A stretch of DNA of 64,000 nt from DASVRZ01 sp038228695 (GTDB taxonomy: Bacteria > Verrucomicrobiota > Verrucomicrobiia > Chthoniobacterales > DASVRZ01). Positions 9,034 to 18,153 of the stretch are shown in pieces. A program made the translations under genes and the position numbers. Numbering within the stretch: the first letter of the stretch is position 1; each line of letters starts with the position of its first letter. Location: NCBI GenBank assembly GCA_038228695.1, contig JBBRPA010000005.1, forward strand, positions 1 to 64,000, written 5' to 3'. The notes under the pieces were generated by a model. It was not told the origin of the DNA. It saw only the letters and a list, made by a program, of their open reading frames with translations, and searched no databases.

Positions 9034-10878
9034 TTAATCGGGCAAGATCAGCGCGGCCTGACGATCGATCCCCGCGCGGGCGAATTCGCTGCCCGGATAA
9101 ATGCTCTGCGCCTTGAGAAACCAAGAGAGGCTCGAACCGGGCTGGTTCTGTTTTTCGAGTTGCTCGGCGGTGCGAAGGGTTTTTACAAAGTCCGACGCCT
9201 CGGTGGTTAGATTCGCGCGGGCTTGGTTGAGTCGGTTGTCGTTGGGATACTTTTGGTAAACCCGCTCGACATTTTCCCAGGCGCCAGCGTAGTCGCCACG
9301 TTTTTCGATCTCCTCGGCCCGCATCAGAGCACCCTCGATGGTCTGCATGGCGTCGAGCACTTCCTGAAGTTGCTTCTGGCGCTCGGGGTAGAGCGCGGCC
9401 GCAGCGATGAAACGGACGCGATCGTCGTAAATCCGGCGGTATTCCTTGCGGCCTAACAATTCGTCAAGGAGATCGAGCGCCTCAAGTTGGACGTCGGCCT
9501 GCTTGAAAATGATTCCAGAAATTTCGGCCAGAGCGGGATTGCGTGGCCAGAGCGCGGTGGCCTCTTTCAACTCCGTTTCCAAAGTTGCGCGATCACCGCT
9601 AGCGGCCGCGTTTTTCGCTTTGGCAAGGTGCATTCCGGCGACGGTCGTGGCAGTTTGAACGGCGGCCATCGGTTTCGACGAGTCGAAGTCGTGCGCCATG
9701 GTTTCGAGGTCCTTGACGAGCTTTTCGGCGAGCGCGTAGTCCTTCACATCTAGCGCCGAGACGAGTTGATAGCTGGTCTGGCTGAACTTCAGCGCTTGGC
9801 GTTTTTTTTCTCGGGGCAAGGTGCGGAATTCGGGCATGTATTCGCCGATGACGAATCCTTCCCCGAGGCGTTTGGTGGCGCTTTCCAACTCGTTTTTCTC
9901 GAGGAGAAACTCGTAGGCTTGGATGCTTTCGCGGCAGTCGCGGATGGCTTCATTTGCCATGGAGTCGAGCGTGCCGACGGTGGGAGGCATACCGGTGGTT
10001 TTGGCGAAGAGATCCTTGGCGTCGTTCCCTACGCGCATCGTCGTGTCGCCATCGCGGAAAACGTTCCGGTAGAAACGGGTGGCGATGAGAACGTGCTGGT
10101 AGCGGCGTTGCAAAAAGAGCTGGGCGCAGAGGGATTGGAACTCGATCTTAGCCTGTAACGCGGAGAGTTCTTTCTTGGCTTGGTTAGCAAGCACGAGCGC
10201 CTTGATTTCCGCCAACCGCGTGATGTAGGGCTGCATGCGGGTTTCGCGCTTAATGTCCTCGTTCTTTTTGTAGGTTTCCTGGGCGGCGGCGTTTTTTGCG
10301 TCGGGCGCGGCATCAATTTGGGGAAGTTGGGAGGCCATACCCGCATTCCATTCGACGGCTTTCTGCTCGGTTTTGAGCGCATCGTTCGCCTTTTCGAGAC
10401 GCTGGCGTTCGTTCTGCGCACTCCAAGCCGAATAGACGGCGTCGGCAATAGAGTCGCAAAGTCGGGCGTCGTTGTCGAAAGCGCTGGCTTGCGGAAGAAG
10501 GCGAAAAGCTTCGTCAAGACTGCCAGGGCCGACCTTGGAGGGGGCCAGTTTGTCGAGAATGGTAAAGAGGAGTTTTTGGTATTTCTTATCGGCGGCGGTG
10601 GTCTCCTCAGGAGCGTTGAGGTATTTTTCGAAGCGGGCGTTGAAGAGGCGGTTATCGTTGATGTTCCAAGAGGTGCCATTCCAGGTTAGTACCTCGGTGT
10701 GTGGATCGAACATCGGGAGATCGCCATTCGATTTCGCAGCCGGAGCGGGAGCAGCGGAGGACGACGTTGCGGACGGAGGATTTGTCGGAGCGGTCGAAGG
10801 CGTCTCGGGTGCTTGGCCGAAAACCGGACGAGCGGCAATGGTTAGCAAGGCGATGACAACGAAACGGGGGACGCTCAT
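9034..10878 (-). CDS. Secreted TPR-like protein of unknown function
   Basis: A 614-residue exported protein with a signal peptide (MSVPRFVVIALLTIAARPVF, cleavage near FGQ) followed by a Pro/Ala/Ser-rich linker to about residue 55. The rest is almost all alpha-helical, charged and alanine-rich, with tetratricopeptide-like helical pairs at the C-terminus (DYAGAWENVERVYQKYPNDNRLNQARANL; SSLSWFLKAQSIYPGSEFAR). No catalytic motif is seen. Its ATG overlaps the TGA of the preceding small membrane protein (ATGA), so the two are co-translated. Confidence 0.75.
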   Translation of the reverse strand: MSVPRFVVIALLTIAARPVFGQAPETPSTAPTNPPSATSSSAAPAPAAKSNGDLPMFDPHTEVLTWNGTSWNINDNRLFNARFEKYLNAPEETTAADKKYQKLLFTILDKLAPSKVGPGSLDEAFRLLPQASAFDNDARLCDSIADAVYSAWSAQNERQRLEKANDALKTEQKAVEWNAGMASQLPQIDAAPDAKNAAAQETYKKNEDIKRETRMQPYITRLAEIKALVLANQAKKELSALQAKIEFQSLCAQLFLQRRYQHVLIATRFYRNVFRDGDTTMRVGNDAKDLFAKTTGMPPTVGTLDSMANEAIRDCRESIQAYEFLLEKNELESATKRLGEGFVIGEYMPEFRTLPREKKRQALKFSQTSYQLVSALDVKDYALAEKLVKDLETMAHDFDSSKPMAAVQTATTVAGMHLAKAKNAAASGDRATLETELKEATALWPRNPALAEISGIIFKQADVQLEALDLLDELLGRKEYRRIYDDRVRFIAAAALYPERQKQLQEVLDAMQTIEGALMRAEEIEKRGDYAGAWENVERVYQKYPNDNRLNQARANLTTEASDFVKTLRTAEQLEKQNQPGSSLSWFLKAQSIYPGSEFARAGIDRQAALILPD

Positions 10879-11273
10879 ACTTTGCGAAGCTCCTCCACGT
10901 GCAGAATGCCGTTTTCATCTACGGTTAGGCGAATGGCAAATGACTGACCCTTTTGGATGTTCACCTTGTTGAGTGATTCGGGAACGAGGATGGGCAGAAC
11001 GCTGCGGCCCTTGTCGTCGACTTCGACCGAGAAGAGGCGGCCGGTGCGGTTACCTTTGATGAAATTTCGAATCGTGCCGGTGACGCGATAGGTGTTGCCG
11101 CGCAGGCTGTTGGCATTTTCCAGATACAACTGCGTGTCGAGGATCGCGGTGGTGCGAAATGGATCCTGCACATTTTTGAAAAGGAAGAGCCCGCCAGAAA
11201 TGGCGAGGCCGACGAGCAGGATGATGACGACAATCCAGCCGGGATGAATTTTGGAACTGGCTCTGCGGGGCAT
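10875..11273 (-). CDS. Small membrane-anchored protein with predicted periplasmic beta domain
   Basis: 132 residues. A basic N-terminus (MPRRASSKIHPG) precedes one transmembrane helix (WIVVIILLVGLAISGGLFLF), and the remainder alternates in a beta-rich pattern (YRVTGTIRNFIKGNRTGRLF; SVEVDDKGRSVLPILVPES) that recalls small OB-fold domains. It overlaps the next gene by 4 bases and is probably translationally coupled to the TPR protein. No known family was recognised. Confidence 0.7.
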   Translation of the reverse strand: MPRRASSKIHPGWIVVIILLVGLAISGGLFLFKNVQDPFRTTAILDTQLYLENANSLRGNTYRVTGTIRNFIKGNRTGRLFSVEVDDKGRSVLPILVPESLNKVNIQKGQSFAIRLTVDENGILHVEELRKV

Positions 11274-11429
11274 GAAGAAAGAACGTAACCAACGGGCGGG
11301 ACGCTGGCAATGGGCATGTTTCCCGTCAAAAATTAGGAGAACGCTGGAAAAAGGCTGGTGAATGACGTCACCAGCATTCTAGTTTCGCCTCTCATGAAGT
11401 CCCCTGTCCGACTGGTATAGCCTTGGTTT

Positions 11430-12830
11430 TTGCTCGTGACCACCGTCTGGATGGTGCGCGGTTTGCCGTGGAATCTCGACGAATTTGACCAAGCGAAACA
11501 GGCTTACACCTCGTTTGAAATGGTCGAACGCTGCGAATGGTGGTTTCAGCACACACCGCGCGGGGATTCTGCGACCAAGCCGCCGCTCGTGGGTTGGATG
11601 TCGGCCGGTTTTTACCGGGCCTCTGGGTCGTGGGATGTGGCTTGGCGTCTGCCTTCCCTGCTTGCGTCCCTAGCTATTCTTGGGTTGCTCTGGAAGAGCG
11701 GAATGGAAATCGGCGGACTCGCCACCGCTTTTCTCGCCACGGCCGCTTTCGCTTGGAACATTCTGACACTTCGAATAGCGACCCTCGTCCGAACCGACAT
11801 GGTGCTAACGGCATTTATTTTCGCAGCGGGCTGGCTGATCTGGCGCCGCCTTCAACGCGGTGAAAAATGGACGTGGTCAGACACCGGTTGGCTAACATTT
11901 TTTTTCACCTGCGCGACGATGACCAAGGGACCGATCTATCATGCGTTTTTGCTTCCGGGCTTGGGCGCCTGGCTCTGGCTCGCGGGAAATTTGCCGGAGC
12001 GAAAAAAGATCGGGATGGGTTATTTGGTCGCCTCGCTGATCTCCCTACTTCCTTTCCTTCTCTGGACTTGGCTGCGGATGCAACAGGACTCGGCATTTTA
12101 TAATCAGGTCGTGGTTAAGGAATTCCTCGGACGGTTTACGACTGGCCCCAACGCGGTGCACAACAATCAGACCTGGTATTTCTACCTCCCGCATCTCCTA
12201 ACTAAAACCCTTCCCTGGGGACTGCTCCTGATCCTAGCTCTGGCACAACGCGAAGCCCGCGAGCTGCTGCGGAAACATTCCGCGACACTCTGGCTAGTCT
12301 GCTGGCTAGTCGGAGGCATACTAGCGATGAGCTTGGTGCCTGCGAAACGAGTGGATCGCATTTTCCCGATCATTCCGGTGGCTGCCCTTACCCTCGCGTC
12401 GTTGCTGCCAATTTTACGGGAAGGGAAATGGCTTTCCCCGCGCGTCCTCACAGCGATTGGAGTCCTAACTATCGCGGGTTATACTAGCTATACCGCGATT
12501 CTGGTCCGCAATGGTTACCATGATGGTCTCGGTCGGCTCGTGGAATTTGGAAAATCGGCGCGGAGGTTTTGCGAAGACAAGGGTTGGAACTATGCGCTGA
12601 TCGAGGGCCGCGACGAGGGCCTCCTGCTTTACATGGGGCAACCCGAATTTGTCTCCGTGAAAACTGCGGCGACGGAGTTAAAAAAGGACGGGGTCACCGC
12701 CGTCGTGGTGGACTCGAAAAATCTTCCGCGTCTGACCGAACGGGCGGGCCCGCTGGAAGTTCTCTTGAAGGCCGACCATCCTACCGACGCGAATTATTCC
12801 TACTTTCTGGTTAAGCTCGGCGGGAGATGA
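11430..12830 (+). CDS. GT39-type (ArnT/PMT-like) membrane glycosyltransferase with ambiguous start
   Basis: A polytopic membrane enzyme of the GT-C fold that would transfer a sugar from a polyprenyl-phosphate donor in the periplasm. The first luminal loop has NLDEFDQAKQAYTSFEMVE with the acidic residues expected to be catalytic, then ATKPPLVGW, and about ten further hydrophobic segments follow. The last ~100 residues are soluble. The listed start is a TTG at 11430. An in-frame ATG at 11394 would add the expected basic N-terminus (MKSPVRLV) but is followed by TAG at 11418-11420, the ninth codon. The gene therefore either starts at TTG/GTG or carries an amber mutation. Its stop overlaps the ATG of the downstream hydrolase. 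Confidence 0.75.
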   Translation: MLVTTVWMVRGLPWNLDEFDQAKQAYTSFEMVERCEWWFQHTPRGDSATKPPLVGWMSAGFYRASGSWDVAWRLPSLLASLAILGLLWKSGMEIGGLATAFLATAAFAWNILTLRIATLVRTDMVLTAFIFAAGWLIWRRLQRGEKWTWSDTGWLTFFFTCATMTKGPIYHAFLLPGLGAWLWLAGNLPERKKIGMGYLVASLISLLPFLLWTWLRMQQDSAFYNQVVVKEFLGRFTTGPNAVHNNQTWYFYLPHLLTKTLPWGLLLILALAQREARELLRKHSATLWLVCWLVGGILAMSLVPAKRVDRIFPIIPVAALTLASLLPILREGKWLSPRVLTAIGVLTIAGYTSYTAILVRNGYHDGLGRLVEFGKSARRFCEDKGWNYALIEGRDEGLLLYMGQPEFVSVKTAATELKKDGVTAVVVDSKNLPRLTERAGPLEVLLKADHPTDANYSYFLVKLGGR

Positions 12831-13729
12831 AACTTCCACCGTCCATTCCGTGGCTAACCCGAGGCGTTTTGGTCCTCGGCGGGGTGGTTTTTCGCAGGTT
12901 TCAGCAACCGCGTGGCCGACCCGACGCGCCGGATTGGGAGGGCTGCCGGCCCGTCGAGGGAACGTCACGTGACGGGGTGCGGATCCGCGGTTGGTGGCAA
13001 TCACAGGCCGCCAAACCGGGCACGGTCATTTTTGTCCACGGCATTACCATCCACAGTTTCTGCTACGTGGAACAAGCTCGTCTTGTGGCCCGAGAGACCG
13101 GGCTGGCGGTCGCAGCGTTTGATTTGCGGTTTCACGGTTTGTCAGAGGACGCGCCATTTACGTTTGGCACGGCGGAATCGTGGGATTTGCGGGCGTTTCT
13201 CGATGCGCTGGAGGCAGACGGGGCACGACGGCCTTTCCTTGTAATCGGAGATTCGCTCGGAGGACTGGCCGCGCAGCGAGCGGCGGCGGAGGATACCCGA
13301 ATCGACGGGGCGATATTTTTGCAGAGCCCAGCCTCGCCGTGGCGGGCGATCAGCGGCGCGTCCGGGCGATTCGCTCCGCTGTCGCGCTTTCTGAATTCGT
13401 GCTATGGCTGCGACATTCTGGCGGACGGCGATGTGCGCTCGTTGGACCCGGCGAAGGTCCATCGGCCGCCGGTTTTTTATGTGATGGGCGAAAGGGATCA
13501 CTTTGGCTGGGAATCCACCCGGCAGATTTACGACTGGTGGGGAACGGAAAACGCCGGTGAGATTGGGGAGACGCCGCTGACTGCGCCGGACCGCTCGCGC
13601 TGGTTTGCGCTGGTCCCTGATGCGGTGCATGACACGGGTCGTCCGGATTGTTACAACGTCTGGCGCTGGCCCTTGGTCTGGCCGAACATCGTTCAGTTCA
13701 TAACTCTGGTCGCCGAGCGAGCTAAGTAA
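12827..13729 (+). CDS. Alpha/beta hydrolase (serine aminopeptidase S33-like)
   Basis: 300 residues with an N-terminal hydrophobic stretch (GVLVLGGVVFRRF) that may anchor the protein. HGI in VIFVHGITIHSFCYVEQ forms the oxyanion region; the nucleophile elbow is GDSLGG with Ser143; GERDHFG late in the protein may carry the acid residue and VPDAVHDTG the catalytic His. This is the layout of the S33/lysophospholipase-like hydrolases, but the substrate is unknown. The ATG overlaps the TGA of the GT39 gene, suggesting one transcript, possibly for envelope lipid or glycan work. Confidence 0.8.
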   Translation: MKLPPSIPWLTRGVLVLGGVVFRRFQQPRGRPDAPDWEGCRPVEGTSRDGVRIRGWWQSQAAKPGTVIFVHGITIHSFCYVEQARLVARETGLAVAAFDLRFHGLSEDAPFTFGTAESWDLRAFLDALEADGARRPFLVIGDSLGGLAAQRAAAEDTRIDGAIFLQSPASPWRAISGASGRFAPLSRFLNSCYGCDILADGDVRSLDPAKVHRPPVFYVMGERDHFGWESTRQIYDWWGTENAGEIGETPLTAPDRSRWFALVPDAVHDTGRPDCYNVWRWPLVWPNIVQFITLVAERAK

Positions 13730-13814
13730 GGTTTTCATTTGCCTTGCTGCCCGGCATACAGGTAATTAAGGGAACGCTGGGTAAATCCTGCCGGCGCCGA
13801 TATCCCATCACGTC

Positions 13815-14612
13815 ATGCAAAACCTCCGTCCCGCTCTGTTCCTCGTCTTTGCTTCGCTTGCCACGCCGTTGCTGGCCGAGAAACCACCCGCGCAAATCGA
13901 CCTCAGTCAGTTCCAGCAGGCCACGCAGATTGACAACGTGATCGTGCCGGTTCCGGCGGAGATTTTCGTTGTTCTGGACAAAATCGGCACGCCCAATTGG
14001 AAAAACGAAATGCGCGATATTGATCTCAAGATCGGCGAACGCCACCAAATCGCGCTCCTGCTTGGCACGGTCATCGCGGACGGATTTGTGGCCGTCGAGG
14101 CGACCGATCGAGAGAAGGTGAAAAACATCGGGCGCGACGTGCTGAAACTGGCCGGCGCGATCGGCGTGCGCGACTCCGTGTTGGGACGCAGTAACAGCAT
14201 TATCGAGAAGGCCGACAAAGGTGACTGGCAGAATGTGAAACGCGAACTGGACGGCGCTCTGCAAGATGTCCGCAACGCCATGTCGGAATTGAACGACGAT
14301 CAATTGGCCCATCTCGTCAGCCTCGGTGGCTGGCTCCGCGGCACCGAGGTGCTCACATCGGTCCTGAACAAAAACTACTCGAAGGACGGGGCCGACCTGC
14401 TCCACCAACCGCAATTGCTCGAGTATTTTTCCTCCCAGATCAAGGCGATGCCCCCCGAAGTGCGCAAGACATCGCTCGTGGACCAGATTCGCCGCCGCCT
14501 GACAGAGATCAATCCGCTGATCAACGATGCGGAGATTTCCAAACAGTCGGTTGACAAGGTCCACACGATTACCAGCGACCTCGTCAATTCGATCTTGCGA
14601 AAAGACTCCTGA
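13815..14612 (+). CDS. Exported helical protein of unknown function
   Basis: 265 residues with a signal peptide (MQNLRPALFLVFASLATPLLA, cleavage before EKPP). The mature part is mostly amphipathic helix with segments such as IALLLGTVIADGFVAVEA, WLRGTEVLTSVL and MPPEVRKTSLVDQIRRRL. No catalytic motif or named domain was recognised. A second, much smaller exported protein follows 22 bases downstream, so they probably share a transcript. Confidence 0.75.
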   Translation: MQNLRPALFLVFASLATPLLAEKPPAQIDLSQFQQATQIDNVIVPVPAEIFVVLDKIGTPNWKNEMRDIDLKIGERHQIALLLGTVIADGFVAVEATDREKVKNIGRDVLKLAGAIGVRDSVLGRSNSIIEKADKGDWQNVKRELDGALQDVRNAMSELNDDQLAHLVSLGGWLRGTEVLTSVLNKNYSKDGADLLHQPQLLEYFSSQIKAMPPEVRKTSLVDQIRRRLTEINPLINDAEISKQSVDKVHTITSDLVNSILRKDS

Positions 14613-14634
14613 ACCTGCGAACTCCCATTTTTTT

Positions 14635-15060
14635 GTGAAACGAACTGCCCAACTGTTAATTCTCTGCCTCGCTCTGGTGCTGCCTGCCTCAGCTACAGTC
14701 GATGACGCCATCTCCGCTGCCATGGAGGCGGCCGATCCCTATGTGCGCCAGGGCTATTCGGTGCGCGAAGATCAATGGGGCGGCGATCTCGGCGAGGGGG
14801 AGAAAAAAGCGTTCCAGCACACCCTTTTTAAAGGCAACGAATATTGGTTTTTTATGGCCACGGACACGCTGAAGGCGCGGGTCTCGGTGCATATTTACAA
14901 TGCCGAAGGCAAACTGGTGGATGATGAAACTTGGCAGAAAGGTTGCTACGCTGCGACGCGTTTCCGTCCGCCCGGCACAGGCAGCTACTTTCTCGTGGTC
15001 CAAGTGGAAAAATCGCCTGAAGACCGCACCCACTGGGCGCTGGTCTACGCCTACAAATAA
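14635..15060 (+). CDS. Small exported protein of unknown function
   Basis: 141 residues if started at the GTG at 14635, which gives a clean signal peptide (KRTAQLLILCLALVLPASA) right after the preceding stop; the in-frame ATG at 14527 would lie inside the previous gene. The mature region looks like a beta-sandwich of the pre-peptidase type (YWFFMATDTLKARVSVHIYN, then GTGSYFLVVQVEKSPEDRTHW), which is also common in proteins that bind ligands in the periplasm. Function is not recognised. Confidence 0.7.
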   Translation: MKRTAQLLILCLALVLPASATVDDAISAAMEAADPYVRQGYSVREDQWGGDLGEGEKKAFQHTLFKGNEYWFFMATDTLKARVSVHIYNAEGKLVDDETWQKGCYAATRFRPPGTGSYFLVVQVEKSPEDRTHWALVYAYK

Positions 15061-15090
15061 ACCGCTGCCGAAAGGCCGGATTACCGTTCG

Positions 15091-17709
15091 CTAGGGAGAC
15101 TTGGCGAGGGTGGATTTGTAATTCGGGTAACGGTCCTTCAGTTCGAGGCTGGCTTTCTGCGCCTCGCCGCTGTTCCCTGCTTTGCGATAGGATAAAGCCG
15201 CTTTCTCGAGAGCTAACGGAGTGAGATCGTCATCTTCGTAGAGCACACCGATCGAAATGAAATTCTTCGCCGCATCTTCAAATTTGTTCTCCGCGAAATC
15301 GATATCGCCCGCTTGCATGCGGCCCTCCGCATTGAAGCGGCCTTCCGGTTGAAGGTTGAGAGCGTCGCTACACCGGGTGCGGGCCGCCGCATAATTTTTC
15401 TGAGTTAATTCCAGTTTGGAATAGGCGAGCAGCCCGCGCGCCTTAAGCCCGGGACCGTCCGCTTTGGTGAGATACAATTCGAGGTTTTTGCGGGCTTTCT
15501 CCCAGTCCTTTTCCTCGCGTTCCGCGTCACCGAGCAGGTAGTAAACCTCCGTCTCGGGATCGCCCGGGATGTTAGCGATATGCATTTCGAGGTAACGCGC
15601 CGCCTTGGCGAAATTTCCCGCAGCATAATACTTCGCGCCGAGCCAGTTGAAAACTTCGCCGGGCAACGGACGTTTCCCGCCTTTTGCCTTGTAATAATCG
15701 ATCTCACGAGAGAGCGGATCGAGCTGCTCGAGGTAGTAGCAGGCGAGGATCACCCGGATGCTAGCATCGTCGAAATAGCTCTTCGGATCGAGTTCGCGCG
15801 CCTTGGTGAGAGGATCGATCGCCGCCGCGTAATTTTTCGCCTCGAAGGTAGCCCAGCCGATATAATAGTTGGCCTGCGCCTTCGAATCGGTGTTCGGATA
15901 ATCGCGCAAAAGCTGGCGGAAAGACGCGGCCATCGCGACGTTGTCATCCTGCTGCCCTTCGGCAAGGGCTTTTTGCACGAGGGCCAGTTCCCGCTCGGGC
16001 GCCTTTGGGTAATTTTCAATCAGCTTGTCGAAGTCGCGCATCGCATCGGTGTAAGCCTTGAGTTTGAGCGAGGCGAACCCGCGCTGGACGAGCGCTTTGG
16101 GGGCGTTTTCGTGATCCGGAAACGCCTCGATAAACGCGCCCATGGCGTCGATCGTTTTCGGCCAGTCGGCCGCCTGCGAGTAGCACCAGCCAGCGCGGTA
16201 GAGGCATTCGGCTTTCAACTTCCGGTCGGTCAGACTTTGCCCGGCGTCCTGATAGACTTTGGCCGCCTCGCCGTAGCGTTTGTTTTTGTAAAAATACTCC
16301 GCCTTGAGGAGCCGAGCCTTGTCGGAACGGTCGCCAGCGGGATTCTGACCAAGAAAATCGTTGATCGAGGTGATCACCTCCGGGTCGTTCGCGCCAGCGA
16401 GGGCGAGCAGCCGTTGGTAAGCCGCCTCCCGAGCCTCAGGCGAGTCAGGAAAATTAGCTAGAACCTGCTGATAAAGATCGGCCGCCTGCGCACCGCGATT
16501 CAACTGACGGTAGGCGTTGGCGGCCAGCACCAGCACCTCTGGCGGAGTCATCCCTCCCTCGTTGACCGACCCGCTTTCATACATGTTGATCGCCCCAAGA
16601 TAATCGCCGGCGTTGTAGCTCATCCGCATCAGGCCAAGCCGGGCGAGCGGACGCCAACTCCCCGTGCCGGGGGCTTCGATGGCGCGTTTAAAGAAACCTT
16701 TCGCCTCGGGAATCTTGCCGATGGCCCCAGCGAGACTTCCCGCATGAACCAGCGCCTCGCCACGTAATTCGTTTCGCTCCGTCTCACTGGCCAGTTGCGT
16801 GTAAAGGGCGAGCGCCTCCGCCTTCGAACCGGATTCCTCCGCGTAACGCGCGAGTGCCAGCCGGGCAGCGGTCTTGTAGGGATTGCGATCCTTGATCGTA
16901 AGGATGTCTTGGAAAACTAGGCGGGCTTCCGCGCGGCGTCCGATTTCCTCAAGACTGCGCGCCTCGAAGTAACGGGCGGAGAGAGTCAGATCGGCGTTTT
17001 TCGCGTTGGCGGCGGCCTTCCGATAGAGGGTGACCGATTCCTCGAAACGCTTCTGCCCGTAGTAAATTTCCGCCAACCGGTAGGCGGCTGCGCCCATGAA
17101 CTCCCCCGCACCGAAGTCGGTGAGAATTTTTTGGTAATAACCAACTGCCACCCCGGGATTTCCGAGCGCGCGATAACATTCGCCGAGACGAAAGAGCGCC
17201 GCCTGCCGCCCCGACGCGGTGGGATAATTGGTCAGGTATTTCTCAAACTCCGGCACGGCTAAATCGAAAAGTTTTCGGGCGTAAAATCCGTTGGCGACCT
17301 CGAGTTGATCGGACGCAGCTGCATTCATTCCGGAGCCGGTGGACGGCCCAATCCGGATTTCCGGTCCAGAGGCGGCAGGCGTCTCCACGGAGTTAACGGG
17401 AGTCGGGCTTGCTTCCTCTGGTTCGCGCGGAGCGATTGACTTCGGTGGAACGATGAGATTGGGCTGGGCCTGCGGAATGAGATTAGGCGTAGGAGCCGGG
17501 GTGGGGATTGGGGTCGGCCTCAAGAACGGCTCGGCGCGTCGAATTTCCGCCGGGGTTTCGACCGGGAGCGGCTCCGGCGTATTAACCGGCAGAGCTCGGG
17601 GCACGGCATCCACGGGAATAGCCACTCGCACCTCGGGAGTGGGTTCTTGGGCTGCCGCCTCGGTGGCAAAGGTGCCGAGGAGAACGGCGGCGGCTATACG
17701 ACGTCTCAT
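15091..17709 (-). CDS. Secreted tetratricopeptide (TPR) protein next to ExbB/ExbD
   Basis: 872 residues: a signal peptide (MRRRIAAAVLLGTFATEAAA), a Pro-rich spacer (roughly residues 25-115), then at least fifteen TPR-type helical pairs to the C-terminus. Many follow the 'A...F..A...YP.S..A..A.Y..G.....LG....A' pattern seen in YbgF/CpoB and BamD (for instance YPTASGRQAALFRLGECYRA). It lies 9 bases downstream of exbD, so it is the third gene of an exbB-exbD-TPR unit. YbgF/CpoB is likewise encoded with TolQ-TolR in other Gram-negatives, which suggests an envelope scaffolding role, although this protein is far longer. Confidence 0.8.
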   Translation of the reverse strand: MRRRIAAAVLLGTFATEAAAQEPTPEVRVAIPVDAVPRALPVNTPEPLPVETPAEIRRAEPFLRPTPIPTPAPTPNLIPQAQPNLIVPPKSIAPREPEEASPTPVNSVETPAASGPEIRIGPSTGSGMNAAASDQLEVANGFYARKLFDLAVPEFEKYLTNYPTASGRQAALFRLGECYRALGNPGVAVGYYQKILTDFGAGEFMGAAAYRLAEIYYGQKRFEESVTLYRKAAANAKNADLTLSARYFEARSLEEIGRRAEARLVFQDILTIKDRNPYKTAARLALARYAEESGSKAEALALYTQLASETERNELRGEALVHAGSLAGAIGKIPEAKGFFKRAIEAPGTGSWRPLARLGLMRMSYNAGDYLGAINMYESGSVNEGGMTPPEVLVLAANAYRQLNRGAQAADLYQQVLANFPDSPEAREAAYQRLLALAGANDPEVITSINDFLGQNPAGDRSDKARLLKAEYFYKNKRYGEAAKVYQDAGQSLTDRKLKAECLYRAGWCYSQAADWPKTIDAMGAFIEAFPDHENAPKALVQRGFASLKLKAYTDAMRDFDKLIENYPKAPERELALVQKALAEGQQDDNVAMAASFRQLLRDYPNTDSKAQANYYIGWATFEAKNYAAAIDPLTKARELDPKSYFDDASIRVILACYYLEQLDPLSREIDYYKAKGGKRPLPGEVFNWLGAKYYAAGNFAKAARYLEMHIANIPGDPETEVYYLLGDAEREEKDWEKARKNLELYLTKADGPGLKARGLLAYSKLELTQKNYAAARTRCSDALNLQPEGRFNAEGRMQAGDIDFAENKFEDAAKNFISIGVLYEDDDLTPLALEKAALSYRKAGNSGEAQKASLELKDRYPNYKSTLAKSP

Positions 17710-17718
17710 ACGGCGGAA

Positions 17719-18144
17719 TTATTTCCCAGTTTTTTCCCCGCTGGCGGTGGCAAACGCGACATTCCAGATGTCGGCGCTGCGGCAGATGTCGAGGACACCG
17801 GCGATGAATTTATATTCGACCGATTCATCGCCTCGGACGATGACTGCCTGGTCCGGGTAGAGGCCGGAAAGTTTTTTGAGCCGCACGAGCAGTTCGTCGC
17901 GATTGAGCGGCGTCTTATTCATTACATAAGTGCCGTCGCTGCGAATATTGATCACCACCTGCCCAAGGTAGGGTTGGGCTTCCTTAGCGCTTTTTGCTGA
18001 CGGCACGCGCACGTCGAGCTCGTTTTCGTGGAGTGCTGAACTCCAAGTAAGAATGAAAAAACACAGAACGACCAGGAGCACGTCGATCATCGGCGCGAGC
18101 TGGAAGGCCGGGTTGATTTGAATCTGACCTTTGCGGAAATTCAT
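17719..18144 (-). CDS. exbD: ExbD/TolR-type energy-transducing protein
   Basis: 141 residues with a short cytoplasmic N-terminus, one transmembrane helix containing the functionally essential Asp (APMIDVLLVVLCFFILTW; Asp21) and a periplasmic domain. The Asp is the proton-path residue of ExbD and TolR. Together with the ExbB-like protein encoded just upstream (9-base gap) it should form a proton-driven motor in the inner membrane. The choice between TonB-type and Tol-type is not settled, since no TonB, TolA or TolB is present; the TPR neighbour favours Tol-like. Confidence 0.9.
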   Translation of the reverse strand: MNFRKGQIQINPAFQLAPMIDVLLVVLCFFILTWSSALHENELDVRVPSAKSAKEAQPYLGQVVINIRSDGTYVMNKTPLNRDELLVRLKKLSGLYPDQAVIVRGDESVEYKFIAGVLDICRSADIWNVAFATASGEKTGK

Positions 18145-18153
18145 GCGGATAGC

